Shown here: positions 1 through 10,656 of the stretch, one piece after another | How the letters are laid out: each line of letters opens with the position of its first letter | Position numbering within the stretch: the first letter of the stretch is position 1 | NCBI GenBank assembly: GCA_042577985.1 | Contig: JBHPDI010000001.1 | Span: 1-64,000, forward strand | Source: UBA148 sp042577985 | Lineage (GTDB): Archaea > Halobacteriota > UBA148 | Direction of reading: 5' to 3' | DNA: 64,000 bases | Translations under genes and position numbers: made by a program | Notes under the pieces: model-generated | Databases searched by the model: none | The model's input: only the letters and a program-made list of their open reading frames with translations | Told to the model about the DNA's origin: nothing

Positions 1-525
<525 letters not shown>

Positions 526-664
526 AACGAAATACAATCGATTGGAGCCGAAAAATTGTTAGGGTTGGCGCAGTCATATAAGATTCGTTGGGACCCCTCT
601 GGAGCTTCCTTATATCTGAAATGCATGTGGCTCTGTTGGGTGTAACGAGCTATGTCTCTGTGTG

Positions 665-775
665 GGGCTCGTAGCTCAGCTGGAAGAGCGCTGCCTTTGC
701 ATCCAAAGGGCTTCATAATTTTGAAACCCAAGGTGAAATAGGCAGAGGCCCTGGGTTCAAATCCCAGCGAGTCCA
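665..775 (+). tRNA. tRNA-Ala (TGC) with a 38-nt intron
   Basis: The acceptor arms GGGCTCG and CGAGTCC pair, the T arm is CTGGG-TTCAAAT-CCCAG, and the anticodon arm is CTGCC-TTTGCAA-GGCAG once an insertion at 702-739 is removed. That insertion sits between positions 37 and 38, the canonical site of archaeal tRNA introns cut by the splicing endonuclease. CCA is not encoded. Its place between 16S and 23S is the usual one in Euryarchaeota, so it is co-transcribed with rRNA. The bulge-helix-bulge was not fully resolved by eye, so the splice sites could shift by a base. Confidence 0.95.
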
Positions 776-1018
776 TTTACAAGGAGAAACTACATCTCTC
801 CTTTGTTATTCCTCCTATAAGGGGGTTTCAAAATGACAGGAAACTTTAGGTTTCTAGTCACAGGAAATCTTTGATTTCCGGGGGGTATAATTCCCCTTTT
901 ATAGATGCACCCGGTGAGAAATATCTGATCGGGGAAGGGTGGATAGCGTTAATCAGCTAAGATGAAGCCGCGTATAAATTTGCGACCCAGACGCTCACTG
1001 AGTTCAGTGAGGCGGATT
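776..1018 (+). other. tRNA-Ala to 23S spacer with hairpins
   Basis: This spacer has no coding potential. Just after the tRNA, ACAAGGAGA (779-787) can pair with TCTCCTTTGT near 802-811 with one bulge. GGAAATC-TTT-GATTTCC (863-879) is a perfect hairpin, directly followed by GGGG/CCCC arms around TATAATT. The 5' arm of the 23S processing stem begins at 973. These look like rRNA processing elements. An internal promoter at the TTTTATAGA near 897 is possible but unsupported. Confidence 0.6.
973..989 (+). repeat. 23S processing stem, 5' arm
   Basis: TATAAATTTGCGACCCA at 973-989 is the exact reverse complement of 3962-3978. The two arms bracket 23S rRNA and must form the long stem that archaeal splicing endonuclease recognises through a bulge-helix-bulge when it excises pre-23S rRNA. 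A short palindrome, CACTGAGTTCAGTG, lies between this arm and the mature 5' end. Confidence 0.85.
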
Positions 1019-3934
<2,916 letters not shown>

Positions 3935-3961
3935 TTTGCTTAGCTGAATTCAGGCGATATT

Positions 3962-3978
3962 TGGGTCGCAAATTTATA
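3962..3978 (+). repeat. 23S processing stem, 3' arm
   Basis: TGGGTCGCAAATTTATA, the exact reverse complement of 973-989. It closes the pre-23S processing stem and separates 23S from the downstream tRNA-Cys. Confidence 0.85.
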
Positions 3979-4053
3979 TGTGGTCATTATATACGTGATG
4001 GTAATGGTCCTATCCTATGCAGGGGAGATATCACAGGTATAATATCCTTTGAT

Positions 4054-4175
4054 GCCAAGGTGGCGGAATGGCTAACGCAGCCGCCTGCAGATAAAAAAGA
4101 GGATTATCGAGGAAGCAGCGTAGTTTCTTCTAGGTAGAGAGCGGCTTTTTGCCGGTTCAATTCCGGTCCTTGGCT
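4054..4175 (+). tRNA. tRNA-Cys (GCA) with a 49-nt intron
   Basis: The acceptor GCCAAGG pairs with CCTTGGC and the discriminator is T, as in tRNA-Cys. The anticodon arm GCCGC-CTGCAGA-GCGGC is complete once 4091-4139 is removed, which places the intron at the canonical 37/38 site. The T arm is GCCGG-TTCAATT-CCGGT. CCA is not encoded. It lies between 23S and 5S. In many euryarchaeal operons a tRNA-Cys instead follows 5S, so the order here is unusual. Confidence 0.95.
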
Positions 4176-4222
4176 TCTGAAATTCTTGAAAATAAGTGGA
4201 TAGGATTGAAGCATTTATAGAT

Positions 4223-4351
4223 TGGGCATAGCGGTCATGGTGGCGGGGAAACTCCTGGTTCCATCTCGAACCCAGAAGATAAGACTGTCTACGTTCTATG
4301 CTGTACTGCGGTGCGCGAGCCCGTGGGAACCATAGATCGCTGCTATGCCCA
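4223..4351 (+). rRNA. 5S ribosomal RNA
   Basis: TGGGCATAGC at the start pairs with GCTATGCCCA at the end to form helix I. Between them are the typical GGGGAAACTCCTGGTTCCATCTCGAAC-type loop B/C region and the GTGGGAACC loop E/D side. The length of about 129 nt is slightly long but normal for Euryarchaeota. It is the last gene of the rRNA operon and is followed by a T-rich terminator. Confidence 0.93.
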
Positions 4352-4355
4352 CTTA

Positions 4356-4369
4356 TGTTTTTTCGTTTT
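4356..4369 (+). terminator. T-rich terminator of the rRNA operon
   Basis: Immediately after 5S the plus strand reads ATGTTTTTTCGTTTTA, two T runs without a clear hairpin, which is the usual form of an archaeal intrinsic terminator. The convergent RNase P gene ends about 140 bases further on. Confidence 0.55.
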
Positions 4370-4506
4370 ATTATAGCATCATGCAAATCGTTTATAATAT
4401 ACAATATTGATCAAATCTTGGGCTTTGTTAGGGAAGATAATTCGATAAATATTCTCAAAATTTTTAATATTTATTCTAAAATACTTATTTTCTTATTTTT
4501 TTTAAA

Positions 4507-4803
4507 GTGAGTGAGGATGGTAAGCCTCCTTTTGTTTCAGCGGCATTCGTCTGAGCGCCATATTTGGGCATCGGCTGGACTCTTTATTTGCCCATCTTTG
4601 ACTTGCACCTACGAGGTTTCGTCGTTCCACCCACAACATACACGGCCTCTTTCTTTCGAAGTCATAGCATTAGTGTAGTGTGGTATCGTTTCTGTGCCAG
4701 AGCCAAGACTCTCGCCTTGTGCGCTTACACGCACTCGTATGTCCAGATGGTGGGAGGACTTTCCTCACAACCTTAGGTTGCGGCGACCGCCCCTCCTCTC
4801 TCA
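4507..4803 (-). ncRNA. rnpB: RNase P RNA
   Basis: On the minus strand, 4766-4780 reads GAGGAAAGTCCTCCC, the conserved region I signature of RNase P RNA. Further on come CACAGAAACG (CR-IV type) near 4690 and GGCTTACC near the 3' end. The length of about 295 nt and the higher GC content than the flanks also fit. This is the catalytic RNA that removes 5' leaders of tRNAs, including the two tRNAs of the convergent rRNA operon. The 5' end is placed about 26 nt from a TATA box at 4825-4833. The ends are accurate to only a few bases. Confidence 0.9.
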
Positions 4804-4824
4804 ATCACATATCTACACAAAAAA

Positions 4825-4833
4825 ACATATATC
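4825..4833. promoter_or_regulatory. TATA element shared by rnpB (left) and AMMECR1 gene (right)
   Basis: ACATATATC contains a self-complementary ATATAT core. Its centre near 4829 lies about 26 nt from the 5' end of RNase P RNA on the minus strand and about 27 nt from the GTG start of the plus-strand gene at 4856. The spacing fits an archaeal TATA box in both directions, with a leaderless transcript on the right. Whether it is one bidirectional site or two overlapping ones cannot be told from sequence. Confidence 0.55.
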
Positions 4834-4855
4834 TTTTGGTCCCAAATAAACAAAT

Positions 4856-5446
4856 GTGTTAACTTTAGAAGAAGGCGTAATGGCAGTAAAGCTTGCTAGG
4901 AGTGCTATCGAGAAATATATTAGAGAGGGCGATATAATCTCTCCAAAGAAATTGCCGAAAAAATTTGATGAGAAGAGGGGGGTTTTCGTTACCTTAAAGC
5001 AGAATGGCCTAAAGGGGTGTATAGGGCATCCACATCCCACTATGCTATTAGGTGAAGCCATAGTTAATTCTGCGTTAAGTTCTGCTACGAAAGATCCAAG
5101 ATTTATGCCTCTTGGGGCAGAGGATCTGGAAAAAATAACAATTGAAGTTACTGTGCTAACTCCCCCGAGACATATCCATGCTAAGCCAAAGATGTTACCA
5201 AAAAAAATAGAGATTGGAAAACATGGATTGATTATAGCTAGGGGGCAAAATCAAGGGCTTCTGTTACCACAGGTTGCCGTTGAGCACCAATTTGACGAGG
5301 AAGAATTCCTCTCTCAGACATGTATAAAAGCAGGATTGCATCCAGACTCATGGTTGGAAGAGGATACGCAAATACATATTTTCGAGGGGCAAATATTCGT
5401 GGAGACCTCTCCAGCGGGAGACGTAGAGGAGAGGAAAATTATCTAG
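4856..5446 (+). CDS. AMMECR1 family protein (AmmeMemoRadiSam protein A, COG2078)
   Basis: The 196-residue product has the AMMECR1 hallmarks: an N-terminal LTLEEGVMAVKLARSAIEKYI helix, RGVFVTLKQNGLKGCIGHP at about 40-60 and the CIKAGL segment near 160. It is a soluble protein. Members often occur with Memo and a radical SAM protein, and are suspected to act in a modification or lipid-linked process. The reaction is unknown, and no Memo or radical SAM partner is adjacent here. GTG at 4856 is chosen because family members begin at this point, and a TATA box 27 nt upstream implies a leaderless mRNA. The gene overlaps the convergent DUF47 gene by 8 bases. Confidence 0.88.
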   Translation: MLTLEEGVMAVKLARSAIEKYIREGDIISPKKLPKKFDEKRGVFVTLKQNGLKGCIGHPHPTMLLGEAIVNSALSSATKDPRFMPLGAEDLEKITIEVTVLTPPRHIHAKPKMLPKKIEIGKHGLIIARGQNQGLLLPQVAVEHQFDEEEFLSQTCIKAGLHPDSWLEEDTQIHIFEGQIFVETSPAGDVEERKII

Positions 5447-6119
5447 ATATCATCGTTCTAAGACGATCGACTGCCCTAGCGGCACTGTTTGATACGCCTC
5501 CAAGTACATCCGAGATTTTGGCCAGATGGAAAACACCCACAGCTCCTATTTCATCCTCGGCGAGAAAGATTTTTTTGGTTAACAAGATCTCGATTTTGTC
5601 AATTTCGTGCTCCAATTCCTCCACCAGTGGTATCAATTCTAGCGCCCCTAAGATCTCATTTTTTCTAAAATATGTTGTCCCTAATCTCTCAATTCTCTCA
5701 ACTGCTTTTAGATATGCATCAATCGTCTTCGTCGTCATCTTTGCCATTTCCAGTAGTCCGCTCTTGATTTCCTTTGTTAGAACGTATGATCTAAGTGTCA
5801 TCAGCTTGGCTACGTCCTCAGCAAAGTCTGATATTCCATCCTGTGTTTTTAAGAATTCCAGCAAATCTTGTCGATTAACCGGCAAAAGTATAGAATATGG
5901 TAATCTTTTTCTAGTTGTCTGTTTGATCTTGTCGGCTTCATGCTCTAGGGCAGAGATTTCCTCACTGAGTTTCTGCACCCTTGCTACATCACCATCGCAA
6001 TATGCTTGAACGATCTCCTCTAGTTTGTATGCTGCTTCGCATGACTTCTCCGCATGAGAGTACAACGGCTTGAAGGGCGATTTTGCAAAAATGCCTGCAA
6101 TCGAACGAATATATCTCAT
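5439..6119 (-). CDS. DUF47 family PhoU-like phosphate-transport regulator (TIGR00153)
   Basis: The 226-residue product is all-helical and resembles PhoU: KPLYSHAEKSCEAAYKLEEIVQAYCDGD near the start, EISALEHEADKIKQTTRKRL at about 55-75 and a second helical-bundle half (LIPLVEELEHEIDKIEILLTKK near 165-190). DUF47 proteins are typically encoded beside Pit transporters and are thought to couple phosphate uptake to cell need. Here the pit gene lies 82 bases upstream on the same strand. The ATG at 6119 is preferred over one at 6143 because a GGGGAGTGG Shine-Dalgarno precedes it and it matches the family start. Confidence 0.9.
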   Translation of the reverse strand: MRYIRSIAGIFAKSPFKPLYSHAEKSCEAAYKLEEIVQAYCDGDVARVQKLSEEISALEHEADKIKQTTRKRLPYSILLPVNRQDLLEFLKTQDGISDFAEDVAKLMTLRSYVLTKEIKSGLLEMAKMTTKTIDAYLKAVERIERLGTTYFRKNEILGALELIPLVEELEHEIDKIEILLTKKIFLAEDEIGAVGVFHLAKISDVLGGVSNSAARAVDRLRTMISR

Positions 6120-6201
6120 ATTTATTTCCACTCCCCTATGCAACTATAATCCAAACGATTAATCATTAACATCTTTCTGATATTTAAACCAACTGCACAT
6201 C

Positions 6202-7209
6202 TCATATCATCATCAACCCCCAATAGGTCGTAGCTGCAACGACCATTACAATTGGAACGGTTAAAATCCAAGAGAAAATTATTTTTCTTATAATACTTAG
6301 GTCCACCGCCTCTAACCCGCCAGCGAGTCCGACACCCACTACGCTTCCAACCAGGGTGTGTGTGGTTGATACGGGCATTCCAAATGAGGAGCAGACCAAT
6401 ACGGTGGCAGCCGCTCCAAATTGCGCTGCAAAGGCACTGGCAGGAGTTAAATCTGTGATTTTTTTGCCTATGGTCTCGATTATTCTGTACCCCCAAGTAA
6501 TCATGCCCAATATTATACCAAAACCTCCAAAAACTAAGACCCAAAGGGGTAGCTCCACTCCCACTGTACCTAAGGCTGCAGATAATGGACCTATTGCATT
6601 GGCTACATCATTGGAGCCGAGTGCAAATATCACCCAACATGAGGCAACAACCACAAGGAATCTAAGGGGTCTATCGGCCCGAAGTGGTTCATCCATCCGT
6701 TCAAGTAAACGCCGAATCATCATGAATAACAGAAATGCTACCGTTCCACCTGCAACGGGAGAAATGATCCAACTAGCCACAATTTTGAGTAGAACGACCC
6801 AAGCGATATCAACCATTTCAATTGTGCCTTGACCGACTGCAACAAGTCCGAAGCCTAGCATTGAGCCGACTATGGAATGAGATGTGGACACCGGAAGATG
6901 AAGATATGTGGCAAAGGTAATCCAAAACCCAGCCGCCAAAGTAGCAGCAAATGCCCCCAACATGACAGAATGCGCATCGATCAATGAGATCGGAACGATG
7001 CCCTTTGCCACCGTTTCCGTTACCCGAGACCCAAATAGCACAGCACCTGAAAAACACACCGCCCCACCAAGCACCATGGCTTGTTTGAGGCTTAATGTAC
7101 CGATGCCAACCGTAGTTCCCATCGCATTTGCTAGATCGTTTGCCCCTATGTTCCATGCCATGTATAGTCCAGCGGCGAATATCGCGATGAGGAAAGGGTC
7201 GAATGACAT
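6202..7209 (-). CDS. pit: low-affinity inorganic phosphate transporter, Pit/PHO-4 family
   Basis: The 335-residue integral membrane protein has the internal duplication of PHO-4 transporters. WNIGANDLANAMGT occurs at about 19-32 and the matching GSNDVANAIGP at about 197. Each half ends in a PVSTSHS/PVSTTHTLVGS segment. About ten hydrophobic segments are visible. It would import phosphate with a cation across the cytoplasmic membrane. AGGTGAACT just upstream is a Shine-Dalgarno. It forms a unit with the downstream DUF47 gene and diverges from an AbrB-PhoU regulator, so the region is a phosphate-homeostasis module. Confidence 0.95.
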   Translation of the reverse strand: MSFDPFLIAIFAAGLYMAWNIGANDLANAMGTTVGIGTLSLKQAMVLGGAVCFSGAVLFGSRVTETVAKGIVPISLIDAHSVMLGAFAATLAAGFWITFATYLHLPVSTSHSIVGSMLGFGLVAVGQGTIEMVDIAWVVLLKIVASWIISPVAGGTVAFLLFMMIRRLLERMDEPLRADRPLRFLVVVASCWVIFALGSNDVANAIGPLSAALGTVGVELPLWVLVFGGFGIILGMITWGYRIIETIGKKITDLTPASAFAAQFGAAATVLVCSSFGMPVSTTHTLVGSVVGVGLAGGLEAVDLSIIRKIIFSWILTVPIVMVVAATTYWGLMMI

Positions 7210-7397
7210 TAGTTCACCTATCTAATAATGGGAAGATATTTAATATGCATGATGTTGGTGTTATTTTAGGTCTGGAAAAAATTGAGTTTAATTTCATTTT
7301 CTATGCAACTTTTCTAAAAATATACTCGAGACACTTATATATAATTTATCCCAATAGCTATATATTCATTCAATAATCTATATATGGGACGAGTAAA
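7210..7397. promoter_or_regulatory. divergent promoter region between pit and the PhoU-like regulator
   Basis: The region is rich in TATA-like boxes. CTTATATATAAT (7334-7345) and GCTATATATTC (7357-7367) lie 30-60 nt before the rightward ATG, and GATATTTAATA (7235-7245) lies about 30 nt before the leftward pit start. TATATA-type words recur four times within 50 bases before the regulator gene, which could provide autoregulatory binding sites. No exact operator can be defined. Confidence 0.5.
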
Positions 7398-8417
7398 ATG
7401 AAAGAGGAGAAACGAAAGGTCCAGATGACTGGGGGATCAACGTTAATAATATCTTTACCCATCAGTTGGACAAGAGAGGCAGGCATAAACCAGGGAGATG
7501 AAGTGACGCTACGTTTGCAAGAGGATAAATCAATCCTACTCACAGCAAAGCCAAAGAAGAAGCTAGGAATATCCAGAGCAATTATAAAACTATTTCCAGA
7601 CGAAAAGCCAGAAGACATCCTCAGATTATTAATAGCACACTATCTAGTCGGCTATGACATAATCAAACTAGTCTCCCAAGAGGGTTTCAATACAAAGGAT
7701 AGGAAATGGATTAAGGATACAGTTAGGCAAATGCTAATAGGACTTGAAGTGGTCGAGGAGTCTGGTGAAGAATTGACTCTTCAGAGCCTTCTAAACTACG
7801 AAGAGTTACCTCTCGAAAAAGCAATTCAGAGAATGTCCAGGATCATCAAATCTATTCAAAAGGATTCTATCAAGGCTTTGCAAGGGGACATAGCGCTTGC
7901 CAGAGATGTCATCCAGCGAGATAGTGAGGTGGATAGATTCTATTTATTGATTGTGAGACAGCTCAAAGCGGCGCTCAGAGATCCAGAGCTAGCCAATAAA
8001 ATAGGCATTAAGCGTCAAAGAGATTGCATGGGATACAGACTCATTATAAAAAGTATGGAAAGGATAGCAGATCATGCCGAAAAAATTGCAAGGGATACGA
8101 TACAAATAGAAAGTCTTAATTCGAAGTTATATGGAGAAATATGTGAGGTAAGTGAACTTTCCCAGAAGGTCTTTGATCTTTCTTTGGAAAGTCTCTCAAA
8201 TAGGGATATAAAAGCCGCGAACAGAGCAATAGCCGAAGCCCAAGAATCCTCGAATCTAGCGACTATAATAAGTAATAGGATTTTTAAAACTTCACTCAGT
8301 ACGAAAGAGCAAACATACCTGCGATCTATTCTAGAAAGCCTAAGAAGAATAGCAGAGTATGGGGCAGACATAGCAGAGGTAGTGATTAATATGGGCGTCA
8401 AAGAACCAGAGGTTTGA
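7398..8417 (+). CDS. phoU: phosphate uptake regulator: AbrB domain fused to PhoU domains
   Basis: Residues 5-50 (RKVQMTGGSTLIISLPISWTREAG, then GDEVTLR) form a SpoVT/AbrB swapped-hairpin DNA-binding domain. The rest is two PhoU-type three-helix bundles, with the PhoU signature-like ERIADHAEKIARDTI near 220 and RRIAEYGADIAEVVI near the C-terminus. The 339-residue AbrB-PhoU layout is a typical archaeal phosphate regulator that both senses and binds DNA. It is divergent from pit, which it probably controls. A weak GGACGAG Shine-Dalgarno precedes the ATG. Dihydroorotase follows after 19 bases and may be co-transcribed. Confidence 0.9.
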   Translation: MKEEKRKVQMTGGSTLIISLPISWTREAGINQGDEVTLRLQEDKSILLTAKPKKKLGISRAIIKLFPDEKPEDILRLLIAHYLVGYDIIKLVSQEGFNTKDRKWIKDTVRQMLIGLEVVEESGEELTLQSLLNYEELPLEKAIQRMSRIIKSIQKDSIKALQGDIALARDVIQRDSEVDRFYLLIVRQLKAALRDPELANKIGIKRQRDCMGYRLIIKSMERIADHAEKIARDTIQIESLNSKLYGEICEVSELSQKVFDLSLESLSNRDIKAANRAIAEAQESSNLATIISNRIFKTSLSTKEQTYLRSILESLRRIAEYGADIAEVVINMGVKEPEV

Positions 8418-8436
8418 AATAACACCAAAGGCGAAT

Positions 8437-9750
8437 ATGATGTTCGATTTAGTTATCAAAAATGCCAGATTGGCGTTAGCGAGGGATATCATAGAGGCAG
8501 ATATAGCAATAGGGAACGGAAAGATCCTAAGAATTGCGAAAGATATCATGGCGGAGCGAGTTATCGACGCTCATGGCTTACTTGTGCTTCCAGGCATGGT
8601 GGATGTTCATGTACATTTTCGAGATCCTGGATTGACGCATAAAGAGGATTGGTATAGTGGCTCATCTGCAGCAGTAGCAGGTGGAGTGACCTGTGTAGTA
8701 GATCATCCGAACACTATCCCACCCACTACTTCTGTAGAATCATTCAAAGTCAAACTGAGGGAGGCAGAGAAGAAATCAATAGTCGATTTTGGTATCAATG
8801 CGGGCGTCGTTCGAGCAGCAGAATTGAAGGGATTATGGGAGTCTGGTGTAACTGCATTCGGTGAGATATTCCTGGCAGAGTATATGGGCATGCTGAGCGT
8901 TGATGATGATATCCTATTGAAATCCCTTCATGTTATCGCTGACCTGGGGGGTATTGCATGCATTCACGCAGAAGACGAGCAAATCATAAGGGAAAGCATC
9001 GAGAAGTTGGAGAATAAGACTAATCCTAGTGCTCATTCATTATCCAGACCAAATTTTTCCGAAGTCGCTGCTATGGCAAAAGCGATAGGATTGGCGCAAG
9101 ATACCTGTGCAAATCTTCACATATGTCATCTTAGCACAAAAGAGGGCTTGGGCTTAATTGGGGCAGGGGTCACATCTGAGGTCACGCCCCACCACCTATT
9201 CCTATCGCAAAATGACTGGGATCGACTTGGCACCTTTGGCAAGACGAACCCTCCGCTGAGAAGTGAATTAGATCGTGATAATCTTTGGGCAGGTTTATAT
9301 AGAATCGACATTATCGCCTCTGATCACGCTCCCCATACCATAGAAGAAAAAAAGCAAGATATTTGGAGCGCCCCTGCGGGTGTGCCAGGCGTCGAGACTT
9401 CATTACCTTTGATGTTATCTGCTGTGAAGAAGGGCATCATATCGCTTCAACGTGTAGTAGAGCTCATGTCTACCAATCCAGCTAGAATATTCTGCTTAAG
9501 GGAAAAAGGCGAGATCGCTGTCGGAAAAGACGCCGATCTCGTTTTTGTCGATCTAAATGACGTTAAGCCTATAAGGGACAGGAACCTGCACAGCAAGGCT
9601 GGTTGGACTCCTTTTGAGGGAATGGATGCAGTATTTCCTAAAATGACATTTGTGCGTGGAGAGATAATGTACGATGGTGAAATAGTTGGCGAGAAGGGTC
9701 ATGGACATTTCGTTCCGGGCAGAGGTGCCGACAAAACTATATATGTATGA
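8437..9750 (+). CDS. pyrC: dihydroorotase, class I
   Basis: This is the third step of de novo pyrimidine synthesis, cyclising carbamoyl-aspartate to dihydroorotate in the cytoplasm. The 437-residue amidohydrolase has the metal-binding DVHVHFRDPG (H58, H60), HAEDEQI near 178, HICHLSTKEG near 228 and the catalytic ASDHAPHTIEEK near 290. Two consecutive ATGs (8437 and 8440) are possible starts. At the position where many class I enzymes carry the carboxylated lysine the sequence reads FGEIFLAEYMG, so the second-metal site may differ. Allantoinase is a related alternative, but the FRDPG context favours dihydroorotase. Confidence 0.93.
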   Translation: MMFDLVIKNARLALARDIIEADIAIGNGKILRIAKDIMAERVIDAHGLLVLPGMVDVHVHFRDPGLTHKEDWYSGSSAAVAGGVTCVVDHPNTIPPTTSVESFKVKLREAEKKSIVDFGINAGVVRAAELKGLWESGVTAFGEIFLAEYMGMLSVDDDILLKSLHVIADLGGIACIHAEDEQIIRESIEKLENKTNPSAHSLSRPNFSEVAAMAKAIGLAQDTCANLHICHLSTKEGLGLIGAGVTSEVTPHHLFLSQNDWDRLGTFGKTNPPLRSELDRDNLWAGLYRIDIIASDHAPHTIEEKKQDIWSAPAGVPGVETSLPLMLSAVKKGIISLQRVVELMSTNPARIFCLREKGEIAVGKDADLVFVDLNDVKPIRDRNLHSKAGWTPFEGMDAVFPKMTFVRGEIMYDGEIVGEKGHGHFVPGRGADKTIYV

Positions 9751-9769
9751 TTGCAAATGTTTTATTGCC

Positions 9770-9996
9770 CTTTGATGGATCAGTGTTAGGGTTCTTTTGG
9801 AACCGTGATCGCTGGTAAAGATGGGGGCAACATCCGCGTTGTATAGGTCCTTGCGGGAGTTATTGCTTCGTGCTATCTATGACCGTAAGACAACCCCAAT
9901 GCGGTACAGCTCCCCTGGCACGAGGGTAACTGAGAGTGACTGCGGAATCTTCCAGAGGATGATCTCTCGGAGTTAGTGCGTCAGGGGACATCCTTT
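9770..9996 (+). ncRNA. structured RNA candidate of unknown class
   Basis: The interval is much more GC-rich than the surrounding intergenic DNA and has no ORF. It folds by eye into a compact set of helices. GGTTC/GAACC is at 9790-9804 and GATG/CATC at 9820-9834. An irregular stem joins 9834-9849 with 9881-9904 (CCGC, GTTGT and GGTC each paired). A long hairpin, 9911-9988, stacks TCCCCTG/CAGGGGA, GCAC/GTGC, TAACT/AGTTA and GAGAG/CTCTC, with a GAGGG bulge. GGAT (9777-9780) may close onto ATCC (9990-9993). A TATA box (CTATATATG, 9738-9746) lies about 27 nt upstream, which favours the plus strand. I found no SRP, RNase P, tRNA or C/D-box signature. Confidence 0.6.
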
Positions 9997-10037
9997 TAAG
10001 CGTTAACTTTTATTTTTGCTCTTATCTGGTGTTTAAT

Positions 10038-10448
10038 ATGGAAGACATTGATAGACTGCGAAAAATCGAGCAGATAATCTGTGAGATCAAGGATTTATCT
10101 AGGGCTGGGGCGGTCATCATTGTTGAAGGGAAAAAGGATCGAGATGCCTTGAACGAACTGGGCATTTCAGATCAAATTTTGCTTGCTTCTTCTCCACCAT
10201 TGTTGAATTTTGCTGAGGACATCTCACGAAAAACAAATCAGGTGATCATCCTAACTGATTGGGACTCACAGGGGGAAAAAATGGCAAAAAAGATCTCAGC
10301 ATATCTACAAGCATCTGGCTCGAAGCCCAACAATTTGATAAGAAAAAAAATCAAAAAACTTGTACGAAAGGAGAGCAAGGACGTAGAAGGTCTGAGTGGT
10401 TATGTTAATAACCTCAGAAGAGAAGTGTATACTCGACATTACCCATAA
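10038..10448 (+). CDS. Toprim-domain protein, UPF0292 family
   Basis: The 136-residue product is essentially one Toprim fold: AVIIVEGKKDRDAL near 25-40 with the catalytic-type glutamate, and VIILTDWDSQGEKMAKKI near 70-90 with the DxD-type metal site. A basic C-terminus (RKKIKKLVRKESKD) may bind nucleic acid. The family is archaeal and related to small primase-like and RNase M5-like proteins, and its function is not established. ATG at 10038 is chosen because GGTG lies at 10028-10031. A GTG at 10029 is the alternative. The gene stands between a structured RNA candidate and dnaG, another Toprim protein. Confidence 0.85.
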   Translation: MEDIDRLRKIEQIICEIKDLSRAGAVIIVEGKKDRDALNELGISDQILLASSPPLLNFAEDISRKTNQVIILTDWDSQGEKMAKKISAYLQASGSKPNNLIRKKIKKLVRKESKDVEGLSGYVNNLRREVYTRHYP

Positions 10449-10656
10449 CTTTATTAAACCCTAAAATATAACTGATATTGTGATCTGAAGAGATCATCAA
10501 TCTCATAGATAAAATAGCTAAACAGGTAATCTTAACTTCATTCATGATTAATTCATTAGTAATCTGAAGAGTTGTAGGGCACAAAGGGTCAAGTAACGTA
10601 GTGGTTAAAATTCCCCTTGATTACAATAGCTATTTTTTTCTTTAGGGGGGTTTTAA
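10449..10656 (+). other. spacer before dnaG
   Basis: The spacer is AT-rich and non-coding. TGATCT-GAAG-AGATCA (about 10481-10496) is a perfect hairpin shortly after the preceding stop codon and could mark its 3' end, though no T run follows. Near dnaG a TTTTTTTC run precedes the Shine-Dalgarno GGGGGG, six bases from the ATG. I see no clear tRNA or C/D RNA. Confidence 0.4.

Noticed and set aside
4564..4862. Small plus-strand proteins opposite RNase P RNA
   Set aside because: The interval is explained by RNase P RNA on the minus strand.
5320..6009. 229-codon plus-strand frame
   Set aside because: It is the antisense shadow of the DUF47 gene, which has clear PhoU-like features.
9770..9996. SRP (7S) RNA identity for the structured RNA
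   Set aside because: I looked on both strands for the helix 8 pattern (GGAAGG-type loop with AGCA) and for the Alu-domain GTAAC-type motif and found neither. Helix layout is also shorter than archaeal SRP RNA.
10475..10600. C/D-box guide RNA
   Set aside because: A TGATCTGA word and a CTGA are present but the C, D, C' and D' boxes are not in a consistent order or spacing.
10565..10625. tRNA-like fold before dnaG
   Set aside because: TAGTGGTTAAAATTCCCC suggests D and T arm pieces, but no acceptor or anticodon stem can be formed.
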